From Frankia umida (GTDB taxonomy: Bacteria; Actinomycetota; Actinomycetes; Frankiales; Frankiaceae): a DNA stretch of 64,000 bases. This document shows, piece after piece, positions 8,728 to 17,148 of this stretch. The DNA lies in contig NZ_JALKFT010000001.1 in assembly GCF_023242945.1 (NCBI RefSeq), forward strand, positions 434,001-498,000. The letters are read 5' to 3'. Position 1 is the stretch's first letter. Each line of letters starts with the position of its first letter. Both the position numbers and the translations under genes were made by a program. The notes beneath the pieces were generated by a model. That model did not search any database. It had not been told where the DNA came from and saw only the letters and a list, made by a program, of their open reading frames with translations.

Positions 8728-8905
8728 CCGTCGGAATGCCCAGACGGATACCGAGCGTCGCGACGTTGCCGAAGCCGAACAAGAACGTCAGCCCGACCAC
8801 GATCCCCACCATCACGGTCACGAGACGGACCGAAGCCTCCGGACCCGCCAGGTGTTCCGAATGTGTGTTCGCATCCGTGGATGATGTCGCCAGCTCGGCG
8901 CTCAT
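8728..8905 (-). pseudogene. DUF2637 membrane protein, N-terminal fragment
   Basis: From the ATG at 8905 the peptide has a polar start and then a membrane segment (VRLVTVMVGIVVGLTFLFGF followed by NVATLGIRLGIP), resembling the first transmembrane region of DUF2637 proteins, which occur on actinobacterial conjugative elements. The similarity stops at about 8728, just where the family would continue into its second membrane segment. The frame then runs into the receiver fragment. It marks a lost integrative element. Confidence 0.5.
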
Positions 8906-9205
8906 TGGGCGTCGTCCCTGGTCAGAAGCCGTGCGGCGACCGGGCGGACGGTGATTTCGGGGCCCTGAACCAAGATCGTCTGGTTCTTGTTGTGGTGCGT
9001 TAGGTCCACGAGTCGGCCCGCCGTGGTCGCTGACCGTCAGTCAGCTTCCCGGCGGGCCGCGATGCTTTTCGGGGACGACCCCCGAACCTTCTGCTGTCGA
9101 GCTGCGCTCGACGTCGCCCGTGCCGCACTGGGTTCGGGCTGGACGCTGGCGGAGCTGTTGACAGGGGCCTGTCCCCCGTCTGGCGCCCCGCCGACCTCGC
9201 ACTGG
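8906..9205. other. Non-coding stretch without recognisable features
   Basis: I see no protein similarity, RNA structure or repeat here. It separates the DUF2637 fragment from a small possible gene. Confidence 0.4.
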
Positions 9206-9370
9206 TCACTCGTCCGCCATCGGCTCGCTCCTGCGTTCGGGGATCGGATCGCCGGGCTTCGACGGCTTGCCATCCGGGCCGTAGACGATGCTGTCACCGG
9301 GGCCGTTGACAAACCGGCCGAGTCGGTCCTCCGCCTGCTCGTCTGGCTCTTGGTCGTTACTTCGCTGCAT
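9206..9370 (-). CDS. Small hydrophilic hypothetical protein
   Basis: A 54-residue peptide is possible from the ATG at 9370, preceded by AAGGAAG seven bases upstream. It is acidic and rich in Asp, Glu, Pro and Gly (DEQAEDRLGRFVNGPGDSIV) and has no membrane segment. I do not recognise it. An upstream in-frame start at 9439 exists without a good ribosome site. Confidence 0.35.
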   Translation of the reverse strand: MQRSNDQEPDEQAEDRLGRFVNGPGDSIVYGPDGKPSKPGDPIPERRSEPMADE

Positions 9371-9496
9371 TACGTCTTCCTTGACCACCATCGCCTTGGT
9401 TTGGTCGGCATGCCAGCCAGGCCGCACGTCGGGGTGCATATGCCCTCTGGCAGGTGAGGGTGGGGGGTGACCGCCGGAGCGAACCAGGGAGACCCT

Positions 9497-9868
9497 CTAT
9501 CGCCCGGTGGCGCTCAGGGCATCCAGGTGCCACCGGGGCCGGAGGCCGTAGATGCGGCGTTCCTGACTGGTGATAGTTGTCCCAAGCGCACCCGTACGGC
9601 GTGAGCCGAATTTGTCTCGATTCTGGGGTGTGATGATGGTCGTAGAGGCCTCTTGCTCCAGCCCAAGAGGCGTCGCGATGATGTTGTCGAGACTCATGGT
9701 GCCTTTCAGTGCGTCGCGAAATATCTCGCCCGTCCCGGTAGGTTGGTCACCTGGTTTCAGGTCGATCCGCTGGCTGATGGAGGCGTCGATAGGAGACTCC
9801 CCGCGGTCTGGCGCGTCATTGACCAGGGTCCAGTTCACGTTGGGCCAGAACCGGGCACAGGTCACCAA
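9497..9868 (-). CDS. Hypothetical protein in a mobile-element remnant region
   Basis: A frame of 123 residues with a fairly even amino-acid composition (PIDASISQRIDLKPGDQPTG, TTIITPQNRDKFGSRR). It is not obviously the shadow of a gene on the other strand, but it has no recognisable domain, signal peptide or strong ribosome site. Its codon use is less G/C-rich than the chromosomal genes, like the unknown gene at 10311. Treat it as doubtful. Confidence 0.25.
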   Translation of the reverse strand: MVTCARFWPNVNWTLVNDAPDRGESPIDASISQRIDLKPGDQPTGTGEIFRDALKGTMSLDNIIATPLGLEQEASTTIITPQNRDKFGSRRTGALGTTITSQERRIYGLRPRWHLDALSATGR

Positions 9869-9922
9869 CCCGGAGGGCTCGCAGGGCTCATCATCGATCG
9901 ATCATGCCCGACCCGGTCCTGA

Positions 9923-9950
9923 GCGGGCTCGATTCCCGCTACCTCCACCA
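9923..9950 (+). other. tRNA 3'-end-like sequence (probable att-site remnant)
   Basis: A perfect T-arm (GCGGG, loop CTCGATT, CCCGC) is followed by a seven-base acceptor strand (TACCTCC), discriminator A and CCA. The matching 5' acceptor GGAGGTA is not found about 70 bases upstream, so this is only the 3' end of a tRNA gene. Integrative elements of actinobacteria duplicate exactly this part when they insert into tRNA genes. The DUF2637 fragment nearby supports this. Confidence 0.55.
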
Positions 9951-10129
9951 ATGTGGGCATCGGGCGATCCGCTCCCTTTGGGAGCGATGTAGCCAGTAGG
10001 ACGGTTGCGGCGCCCCTGTGGAGGCGGGGGGCGTGGCTTGTCGGGTCGGCTTCGGCCCGTTGGAGTCTCCGGCGTCTACGTTGGCAGCGTCTCCTGGAGC
10101 GTCGGATCTGAGGACCTTGCCACAGCGGT

Positions 10130-10248
10130 TCCATCGGTTCCGGACCCGCTGGGAACGCCGCGCCGACATGTATCAGGCGTTCCTGACTCTGGCCTGCTCG
10201 ATCATCTGGCTGTGGAAGCTCAGCGGACCACTCCGAAAAGACCCGTAA
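10130..10248 (+). pseudogene. IS5-family transposase C-terminal remnant
   Basis: The frame ending at 10248 encodes FRTRWERRADMYQAFLTLAC followed by SIIWLWKL, matching the conserved tail of IS5-type transposases (RWERRaDihqAFLsLac). No catalytic DDE region remains upstream. Confidence 0.6.
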
Positions 10249-10310
10249 CGACTGTTGGGCGCTGCCCTGCCTCAACCAGATGTTCGCCGCCGCGGAGCCG
10301 AACTTCCGGT

Positions 10311-11225
10311 CTACCTGCCCGTTACGTCCATGTTGGACCCGATTCCCGTGACCAGAAGGGCCTGCTCCGATGATTTGCTGCACGCTCCCGTATCGGCGCA
10401 TATTGAATCAATTATCGACATCACGAACGCCGTAGCGCCCGCGGCGAAGAATACTCCTACCGCCATGTTGGCCACCCCCTCTACGGTCATTCCTCCGGCG
10501 CTGGCAAGTGCGGCAATCGAGCTCGACGTCTCGAGCAGTGCGATAATGGCCGGTGTGCTGACGGGTCCGGCCGCTATGCACGCTGCGGCGACGACCACAA
10601 ATGCTGCGGCAGCGGCGCCAACAATGAGTCCTTTGCAGAGTGCGCAGCCGAGCCAGTTGCTGGCTTCCGCATCCGTTTCCCACCCGGCCGTGAACTGCAC
10701 CGACTTGAGCCAAGCCATGAACTGTGTACAGCAGTCCGGAGCGCCGCCGATCCCCTCGCGGAGATTGATCATTGAGGACTTCGGGAAACCGGCGGTAAAC
10801 ATCAGGGTCATTGGGTCGCTGTTCCATACCGGGTAGAGACTGGGTGCGGTGGAAACGAGCTTCATGATCTGCTGAGTGAGCGGGCCTGTTTCGTCCATCT
10901 CTCGCAGCAGGGGAACCGAGAGCGGCGCGGTACCACCTGCGATGGTTGCCACGTTCGCGGCGTCGATGCTGATCTTCAGCATGCCCTCGTCGCGGTACAG
11001 ATACTGATGCTTTCCGTTTACCAGCAGCGACCAGGTTCGGGAGTTCGGGCCCGCGCCGGTGTCCTCAATTGTCAGCGAACCGAGGTCGCCTGCCGATACG
11101 ATATAAGCTGCTCCTTGTGGGCCAAGCCGGTCGCCGAGTGGCCGAGGGCCCACTGCGTTACCCGAACCTCCCCAAATCGCGCCCTGCTCGCCCGTTCGGG
11201 TAGATATGGTTTCGATGTGCCACAT
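10311..11225 (-). CDS. Unknown protein with Cys-containing hydrophobic C-terminal domain
   Basis: I chose the ATG at 11225 (304 residues) because AAGGAG lies 11 bases upstream and would overlap the GTG at 11237. Residues 1-160 are soluble and mixed. Residues 165-282 contain seven Cys (165, 166, 194, 197, 216, 276, 282) around two long hydrophobic stretches (about 199-231 and 253-273). The pattern GCALCKG, hydrophobic block, then a closing CADTGAC loosely recalls halocin-C8-like bacteriocin domains, where a long pro-part precedes a Cys-rich hydrophobic peptide; this is a weak resemblance, not a family call. No export genes or immunity gene are recognisable nearby. Third codon positions are visibly less G/C-biased than in flanking intact genes, suggesting acquisition. 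Confidence 0.55.
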   Translation of the reverse strand: MWHIETISTRTGEQGAIWGGSGNAVGPRPLGDRLGPQGAAYIVSAGDLGSLTIEDTGAGPNSRTWSLLVNGKHQYLYRDEGMLKISIDAANVATIAGGTAPLSVPLLREMDETGPLTQQIMKLVSTAPSLYPVWNSDPMTLMFTAGFPKSSMINLREGIGGAPDCCTQFMAWLKSVQFTAGWETDAEASNWLGCALCKGLIVGAAAAAFVVVAAACIAAGPVSTPAIIALLETSSSIAALASAGGMTVEGVANMAVGVFFAAGATAFVMSIIDSICADTGACSKSSEQALLVTGIGSNMDVTGR

Positions 11226-11569
11226 TGGATTCGCCACTCCTTAGCGGATTGGAGATCTGCTGGTTCCCGGGAATTGATTGATGGGAGTACCGGGCGGGCG
11301 ATAATCATGTCTCGGCCCTCCTGTCCCCCTCCCAGGTTTCCTGGTAGGGCCCCAGATTGCGCGTGAGATCAAATTCCGCGATTCCCGATCAATGCATCCA
11401 GGATCAACCGGAGAGTCTGCTGCGAGGCAACGTTGATCGATTATTTTTGTCTCGCGTGCGACAGCAGGTGCTGGTTCGGTCGCGCGAAAGTGACTGATCA
11501 TCGTCCCGTGGACTGGCCTGCCCGGGTCATCGGAAGATCCACGTGATGATGGCCGTCGATGGTCACCTC
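11226..11569. other. Non-coding stretch upstream of the unknown gene
   Basis: It is somewhat A/T-richer than its surroundings and probably holds the promoter of the gene at 10311-11225. I could not settle on a single promoter and see no gene. Confidence 0.4.
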
Positions 11570-11740
11570 GCGTCGGTGTCGTCGGTTGAGCGGGCGTTAT
11601 GTCGCCGCGGGCTGCTCCAGCCGGTCGACCACCAGAGCGAACGGCGTGAGCTCGTGAAAGCCCGCAAGGCAGTGTTCGCTGGGCCGCCGACCGGATCCGT
11701 GTCAGGTCTGGCAGTTGGATTTCTCCGAGGTCGCGGATGT
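11570..11740 (+). pseudogene. Integrase-catalytic-domain transposase remnant (IS481/IS3-like)
   Basis: One frame encodes VSSVERALCRRGLLQP, then ERRELVKARKAVFAGPPTGS, matching the linker before the rve catalytic domain. After a frame change near 11700 the next frame gives CQVWQLDFSEVADV, the first catalytic Asp motif (VWQLDFSE) of such transposases. Nothing follows. Confidence 0.5.
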
Positions 11741-12010
11741 CGTCGAACCGGGTGCGACGGAACTCGCGCAGGGTCCGGGCGAAACCCTCGTCGACCAGCG
11801 CGGCCTGCTCAGCGTGCGTATCGTCGCGGCGTGCTCCTGGTGGACGTGCCAGTAGGTGGCGATGTGGTACCGGATCGCGTCGGGGTCGGAGAAGTCCGAC
11901 GAGTGCGCCGGCATGCTGGCGCACTCGTCGCTGGCCGTGGCGACCTCCTGTAGCAGCCCCGCAAGCAGGTCCTCCTTGCCCGCGAAGTGCGTGTAGAAGG
12001 ACCCACGTCC
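11690..12010 (-). pseudogene. TetR-family regulator remnant
   Basis: Reading from about 12010, GRGSFYTHFAGKEDLLAGLL is the end of the TetR helix-turn-helix, followed by a ligand-domain-like helix (IRYHIATYWHVHQEHAATIR). A frame change near 11835 leads to DEGFARTLREFRRTRFDDIR. The N-terminal DNA-binding half is cut off exactly where a flavin monooxygenase fragment begins on the other strand. Confidence 0.6.
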
Positions 12011-12019
12011 ACCCGCCGA

Positions 12020-12401
12020 CCAGGCGGGCAGTGCATGAACACCGGCGTGCAGGACGCCTACAGCCTCGACTGGAAACTGGCGGCCGAGACCATGATTGAC
12101 ACCTGTGAGAGCGAGCCGCGTACTGTCGCCGCGCGCGTCCATCGGAGTCAGCACCGCTCTGCTGGAGCAGTACCGGCAGGAAGATCCGGACGCATACAAG
12201 CGCGGCGAGGACGGCTTCGGCCTCGATATCACCTACCGTGCTCCGGACGTCACCGGCCCGCTCGTCACCCGAGACCGTGCCCCCGTCACCCCCGTCGTGG
12301 ACGCGGGCGGCACGCGCATCCGCCTGTTCGACTTGTTCCGCGGCCCGCACTCGGCCCGTCTCGTGTTCGGTGCTGTCGCCCCGGCCGAACAACACACCTA
12401 A
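12020..12401 (+). pseudogene. FAD-dependent aromatic monooxygenase, C-terminal fragment
   Basis: GGQCMNTGVQDAYSLDWKLA is the conserved DG-type FAD-binding motif (G-G-x-G-x-N-x-G-x-x-D-A) with Cys for Gly. IDTCESEPRTVAARV then matches the following helix. A frameshift near 12137 continues into STALLEQYRQEDPDAYKRGE and a C-terminal part ending at 12401. The N-terminal Rossmann fold is missing. Confidence 0.65.
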
Positions 12402-12824
12402 ACCGTGCTGCGCCCCGGTGAGCAACCGGTCGGCGCTGGGTGCCACGTCATCGACAGGGAAGGTCACGCGTTCCCGAGCGTGCCTCCGCTCCTTGCATGC
12501 TTCCGAGTGGGCCGGCACCCGTGGTCGCGCTGGACTCCTGCTGCTCGGCCGGACCGTGGGCCCTGCGGAGCCGATGCTGAATCACCTCGTCAGCGTGAGG
12601 TGGGTGGTCGACGCGGGTCCAGCAGAGCACTGCCGGGCTGGGGTGGCAGGACATGGTTCGGCAGTTCTCCGGAGGCATGAAATCTGCCCGGTCGCCACTC
12701 TCCGGGTTCATGAAATCCTTCCGCTCGCACATTGGCCGAAGGGCACAAAAGTACCTCTCCTGTAAACCTGACAGAGGGCATAGGTTCCGTTCTGTTGCAA
12801 CGGTCCTGGCAAGAAAACACAAAC
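12402..12824. other. Non-coding stretch upstream of the MFS exporter
   Basis: No gene is recognisable. The last 150 bases are A/T-richer and lead into the promoter at 12825. A short inverted repeat (CTGTAAACCTGACAG, about 12760-12775) is a candidate operator only. Confidence 0.35.
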
Positions 12825-12853
12825 TTGACAGCGCCGTGGATCTTGCTTATGGT
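12825..12853 (+). promoter_or_regulatory. Consensus-like sigma-70 promoter of the MFS exporter gene
   Basis: TTGACA (12825-12830), a 17-base spacer and TATGGT (12848-12853) form an almost ideal vegetative promoter, 42 bases before the start codon. Such an exact -35 is unusual in this GC-rich DNA. Confidence 0.65.
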
Positions 12854-12895
12854 TCGGCCATTAAGGTCCTTGATGATCGATGCCCGAAGGTGTTC

Positions 12896-14503
12896 ATGGC
12901 CACGCCTCCAGTATTGTCGAAGCTCAAGCAGAATTTGATTCTTGTCGTTCTCATGTTGTCTTCGCTGCTGATTTGGCTGGACAATACAGTCCTGAGCGCT
13001 GCGCTGGAGACCCTTGCCGATCCGGTCCGCGGGCTGGGGGCCAATCCCGGTCAGCTGCAATGGGCGACCGGTTCGTACACCCTGGTCTTCGCCACATTGA
13101 TGTTCACCGCAGGAGCGCTGGGCGATCGCTTCGGTCACCGGACTGTGTTTTCCGGTGGACTGGTGATCTTCGCCGGGTCCTCGCTGGGGGCGGCGTACGC
13201 AAGCGATGCGAGCCAGCTGATCGCAGCTCGAGCTGCGATGGGGGTGGGTAGTGCGCTGATCACGCCCGCCAGCTTGGCCATCCTTACGTGGACCTTCACC
13301 GGCCCCGCGCGGGCTGCCGCGGTCAGCGTTTTCTCGACGTCGGCCGGTGTCGGAATGGCTGCTGGCCCGGTGCTGGCTGGGCTCCTGCTCGATCATTTCT
13401 GGTGGGGCTCGGTCTTTCTGGTCAACGTCCCGGTCGCGGCATTGGCGCTTGTCGGGCTCGCGGTGCTGGTGCCGAATTTCCGCAGCCCCACTCGGCGGCC
13501 ATTGGACCCGACCGGAATGTTGCTCTCGGTCGGTGGGCTCGTGGCATTGTCCTACGGGCTGATCCGGGCGGGGCAGGTGGCTGCCTGGAGCCGCACCGAT
13601 GTCTGGGCGCCGATCCTTGCCGGTCTGGTTCTGCTGGCCGTTTTCGTACTTGTTGAGCTGCGTGCCAAGACGCCCATGTTTGATCCTCGACTGCTCGCGC
13701 AACGCATGTTCGGTGGCGGAAACGCGGCGCTTGGGCTACTGCTTTTTGGTGTGGCTGCCATAACCTTCTACAACGCGTTCTATCTGCAAGGAGCGCTCGG
13801 ATTCTCACCGATGGAGGCCGGATTGGCCAATATCCCGACCGCGCTCGGCGCGCTCACGGGGGCGCTCCTCGCTCCGCGCCTGGTCCGCCTCCTGTCGCTA
13901 CGTCTTGTCGCCGTGCCAGCTCTGACCGTGGCCGCGCTGACCATGAGCGGGTACGGGTTTCTCGGGCTGCGAACTCCACTCGCCTGGATCGAGATCCTGC
14001 TGCTGGTACAGGGCCTCTCGATCGGTATGGTGATCGGCCCCGTCACGGCGGCATTGATCGGCAAGCTGCCGCTGGAACAGGCTGGTGCAGGATCGGCGGT
14101 CACCAACACTGTGCGACAAACGGGCAGTGTGATCGGCATCGCCGTAGGCGGCACGATTATGTCGATCACGTATCGACGCGCGATCGAACCTTCGCTGACA
14201 GGTGTACCGGCTCCAGCGCGGGATCAGGCGCGAGTGTCCGCCGAACAGGCCCGCCACGTCGCCACTGCCATCCATCGGCCAACTCTTTCTCAGGATGCTG
14301 ATCATGCCTTTATCCATGCCATGCACGTTGGTGCGGGATGGATCTCGGTCGTCGCACTCCTCGGAGCGGCTGTGCTGCTGTTGACCTTGCCTGTTGTCGG
14401 CAAGAAGAAAGATTCGATGCCGGAGCCGGACCAGGAAGCGGCCCGCGGCTCTGAGGTCGGGGCCACCCAGACACCACAAAGCGTGATGGATTCGAGTCGG
14501 TGA
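12896..14503 (+). CDS. MFS drug-resistance transporter, DHA2 (14-TM) family
   Basis: A 535-residue membrane protein starts at the ATG at 12896, with GAAGG seven bases upstream; the frame is open further upstream, but there is a promoter at 12825. It shows LIWLDNTVLSAALETL (motif D1), GALGDRFGHRTVF (motif A), MGVGSALITPASLAIL and GVGMAAGPVLAGLLLDHFWW (motif C of proton antiporters), with about 14 hydrophobic helices. The tail is polar. DHA2 members export drugs, dyes or antibiotics by proton exchange. No regulator sits next to it; the next gene is an AraC regulator 279 bases downstream on the same strand. Confidence 0.93.
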   Translation: MATPPVLSKLKQNLILVVLMLSSLLIWLDNTVLSAALETLADPVRGLGANPGQLQWATGSYTLVFATLMFTAGALGDRFGHRTVFSGGLVIFAGSSLGAAYASDASQLIAARAAMGVGSALITPASLAILTWTFTGPARAAAVSVFSTSAGVGMAAGPVLAGLLLDHFWWGSVFLVNVPVAALALVGLAVLVPNFRSPTRRPLDPTGMLLSVGGLVALSYGLIRAGQVAAWSRTDVWAPILAGLVLLAVFVLVELRAKTPMFDPRLLAQRMFGGGNAALGLLLFGVAAITFYNAFYLQGALGFSPMEAGLANIPTALGALTGALLAPRLVRLLSLRLVAVPALTVAALTMSGYGFLGLRTPLAWIEILLLVQGLSIGMVIGPVTAALIGKLPLEQAGAGSAVTNTVRQTGSVIGIAVGGTIMSITYRRAIEPSLTGVPAPARDQARVSAEQARHVATAIHRPTLSQDADHAFIHAMHVGAGWISVVALLGAAVLLLTLPVVGKKKDSMPEPDQEAARGSEVGATQTPQSVMDSSR

Positions 14504-14781
14504 CGCTGCTACCCGGACAAGCCGACCTGTGTCTGTCGGTCGACGCGGTGTCGAATGGCGCTGACGTGGTGCCGATGCCGAGAGACGCGGAGGGCGCCGA
14601 GCACCTCGGTCGGCGCAGATGGAGGTCCACCGACGAGAGGGGTCGTTCACCTGGGACGGCCCCGCTACCAGTAGAAACGCCAGGCGCTTCCGCGGTCCGA
14701 GCACCGCCACCGGCGCGGGTGCGGGTGCGGGTGAACCGGTGCACGAGGGATCGCCGCGGCGCCGTTGCTACGGTGCAGGCG

Positions 14782-15798
14782 ATGACCACCGAGCGTTTCA
14801 CTCTTGATCCCGGTGTTCGCGCGCTCCTGCATGACATCGGAGCCTCGCTCGGGCGCGTGCTCAGGCGGGCGCGGCTGCCGGCGGGGCTTCTCGGTGACGG
14901 GCCGGCCAGGCTGACCACCGACGAGTACTACCGCTTCTGGGAGGCGCTTGACGCCGAAACCGGGGACCCCGACCTGGCGGTGCGGATCGGACGGGCGATC
15001 TCGGCTGAGGTCTTCGACCCGCCGCTGTTCGCCGCGCTGTGCAGTCCCGACCTGGCGAGTGCGGCCGAGCGGATCGCGACGTTCAAGCCGCTCATCGCGC
15101 CCACCGTCCTCGATGTGGTCAGGAGCCCACGCGGCCTGACCATCACCTTCAACTGGCCGCCGGGTACGAACCCGCCGCGGTTGCTGAGCATCGCCGAGCT
15201 CGCCTTCTTCGTGGCGCTTGCGCGGCTGGGCACCCGCCACGCGGTCCACGCCGTGCGCGTCGCGGCCCGCCGGCCGCCGGAGGCCTCCGACGAGATCTCG
15301 AACTTCTTTGGTGTGCAGGTCCGCAGGGGCAGGGCCGACTCGATCACCTTCGCACCCGAGGACGCCACGCGACCTTTCCTCACCGAGGACGAGCCCATGT
15401 GGCGTTTCTTCGCTCCCGAGCTGCGCCGGCGACTGTCCGATCTCCAGGCCGCGGCCAACACCGCGGACCGGGTGCGCGCCGTGCTCCACGAGATCCTTCC
15501 TGCGGGCGACAGCGCGATGACCACGGTGGCCCGCGAACTCGCCACCAGTTCCCGCACCCTGCAACGCCAGCTTCAGGCCGAGGGAACCAGCTACCAGGCC
15601 GTGCTCACCGGCACTCGCGAACAGCTCGCCCGTCACTACCTCACGGACAGCACGCTCGGCATCGCCAAGATCGCCTACCTGCTCGCCTACGACGACACGA
15701 ACTCCTTCTACCGGGCCTTTCGCACGTGGACGGGGTGCACCCCCGACTCAGTGCGGGCCGAACACGCCGCACGCCCGCGCGCTCTGCCTCCCGCCTAG
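14782..15798 (+). CDS. AraC-family transcriptional regulator
   Basis: A 338-residue protein from the ATG at 14782. Residues about 15-205 form the ligand/effector domain seen in OruR/ArgR2-like AraC proteins (PF12625-type: LTTDEYYRFWEALDAETGDPDLAVRIGR, LAFFVALARLG). Residues about 245-335 hold the double helix-turn-helix (MTTVARELATSSRTLQRQLQ, then IAKIAYLLAYDDTNSFYRAF and FRTWTGCTPDSVR). The SDR gene follows on the same strand after 183 bases. Regulators of this kind often activate an adjacent oxidoreductase, so the SDR is the likely target. Confidence 0.9.
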   Translation: MTTERFTLDPGVRALLHDIGASLGRVLRRARLPAGLLGDGPARLTTDEYYRFWEALDAETGDPDLAVRIGRAISAEVFDPPLFAALCSPDLASAAERIATFKPLIAPTVLDVVRSPRGLTITFNWPPGTNPPRLLSIAELAFFVALARLGTRHAVHAVRVAARRPPEASDEISNFFGVQVRRGRADSITFAPEDATRPFLTEDEPMWRFFAPELRRRLSDLQAAANTADRVRAVLHEILPAGDSAMTTVARELATSSRTLQRQLQAEGTSYQAVLTGTREQLARHYLTDSTLGIAKIAYLLAYDDTNSFYRAFRTWTGCTPDSVRAEHAARPRALPPA

Positions 15799-15981
15799 GG
15801 GTGCATCCGCCGCCGCCTCCGACCCGGTGGGATCACCGATCGCACGGGGGAACCCGTCCGAAGGTTGGCGGGATCAGCAGGTCCTCTGGCGTGTTCTGCG
15901 AGTCACACCGGCGGTTGTGGTCCCTACCGTCAGGGACATGGCACCGACCGACGAGGCCGGGCTGACACCCAGGAGATGACC

Positions 15982-16797
15982 ATGACCCAGACGACTCTGA
16001 TCACCGGAAGCTCGAGCGGCATCGGCAAGGCCACCGCGAAGCACTTCCACGCCAGGGGCTGGAACGTGATCGCCACGATGCGCACCCCCGAGGCCGAGAC
16101 CGAGCTCACCCGGCTCGACAACGTCCTCGTCACCCGGCTCGATGTCCTGGACCCGACCTCCATCTCCTCGGCGGTCGACGCCGGCCTCGACCGGTTCGGC
16201 GCGATCGACGTGCTCGTCAACAACGCCGGGTACGGCGCCTACGGGCTGCTCGAGGCAACGCCGATGGACAAGGTCCGCCGGCAGTTCGAGGTCAACGTCC
16301 TCGGCCTCATCGAGACGACCAAGGCCGTGCTGCCTCACCTGCGCGCCCACCGCGGCGGCACCATCGTCAACATCTCGTCGATCGGCGGAAAGGTCACGTT
16401 CCCGCTCGGCACCCTGTACCACGGCACCAAGTTCGCCGTCGAAGGGCTGAGCGAAGCACTCCACTTCGAGCTCGCCGCCATCGGCGTCAAGGTCAAGATC
16501 ATCGAGCCTGGCTTCGTCGACACCGACTTCGGCGGCCGCTCGTTCGACTTCACGAACGACGAGAACCTCGCCGAGTACCGCGACGTCGTCGCGGCGTTCC
16601 TCACCGCCCAGGCACAGCTGGGTGCCGGCGGCGACGCACCCGAGGTCGTCGCCGAGACGATCTTCCAGGCGGCCACCGACGGCACGAACCAGCTCCGCTA
16701 CACCGCGGGCCCCTACGCCGCCGAGCTGGTGGCCAGCCGTGCCGCCGCCACCGACGACACCTTCCTCGACGGCGTGAAGAAGCAGTTCGGCCTGTGA
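15982..16797 (+). CDS. Short-chain dehydrogenase/reductase
   Basis: A 271-residue classical SDR. The second of two close ATGs (15982) has AGGAG seven bases upstream and is preferred to 15976. TGSSSGIG at 8-15 binds NAD(P), LVNNAGYGAYG follows, ISSIGG supplies the catalytic Ser, and YHGTK the Tyr and Lys. ALHFELAAIGVKVKIIEPGFVDT is the usual segment before the substrate loop. Substrate is not predictable. It lies downstream of an AraC regulator. Confidence 0.93.
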   Translation: MTQTTLITGSSSGIGKATAKHFHARGWNVIATMRTPEAETELTRLDNVLVTRLDVLDPTSISSAVDAGLDRFGAIDVLVNNAGYGAYGLLEATPMDKVRRQFEVNVLGLIETTKAVLPHLRAHRGGTIVNISSIGGKVTFPLGTLYHGTKFAVEGLSEALHFELAAIGVKVKIIEPGFVDTDFGGRSFDFTNDENLAEYRDVVAAFLTAQAQLGAGGDAPEVVAETIFQAATDGTNQLRYTAGPYAAELVASRAAATDDTFLDGVKKQFGL

Positions 16798-17148
16798 CGA
16801 ACGAGTCCCGGCCCCGCCTCCCGATGAACACGACCACCGCGAGGCCCAGACGGGAACAGCGCGGCTCGCGGCCGAGAACCGCGCGCCGGCTCGCCGCTGG
16901 CCTCCGTCGTATACGCCAGGATTCCGAGGTCAGCGAGTCGGCGCGGCATCACTTCAGCTGGCCCGGGCGCATTGCGGTATCGCCGCGCCCGTCGACCCGG
17001 CGTCCTGTCCTCGACGTCCCGTGGCTCCAGCCCAGGCCATACGTCCCCCGTTGCCTGGGCACTGTTCCATGCTCGCGACTGTCTGCCTCGCCGAGGCGGC
17101 TCCTGCCTGTTCGCCGACCGCGCCCGCCGGATTCCCCGTTCCTCACAT
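16798..17148. other. Intergenic stretch between SDR and TetR genes
   Basis: No recognisable gene, RNA or repeat. It lies at the convergent end of the SDR and TetR genes. Confidence 0.4.

Noticed and set aside
9862..10401. A minus-strand frame containing the peptide VEVAGIEPA.
   Set aside because: This peptide is the usual translation of a tRNA 3' end, here 9923-9950; the frame has no real protein similarity.
12653..12895. An in-frame upstream extension of the MFS exporter.
   Set aside because: It contains the promoter at 12825-12853 and has no family similarity; the ATG at 12896 has a ribosome site.
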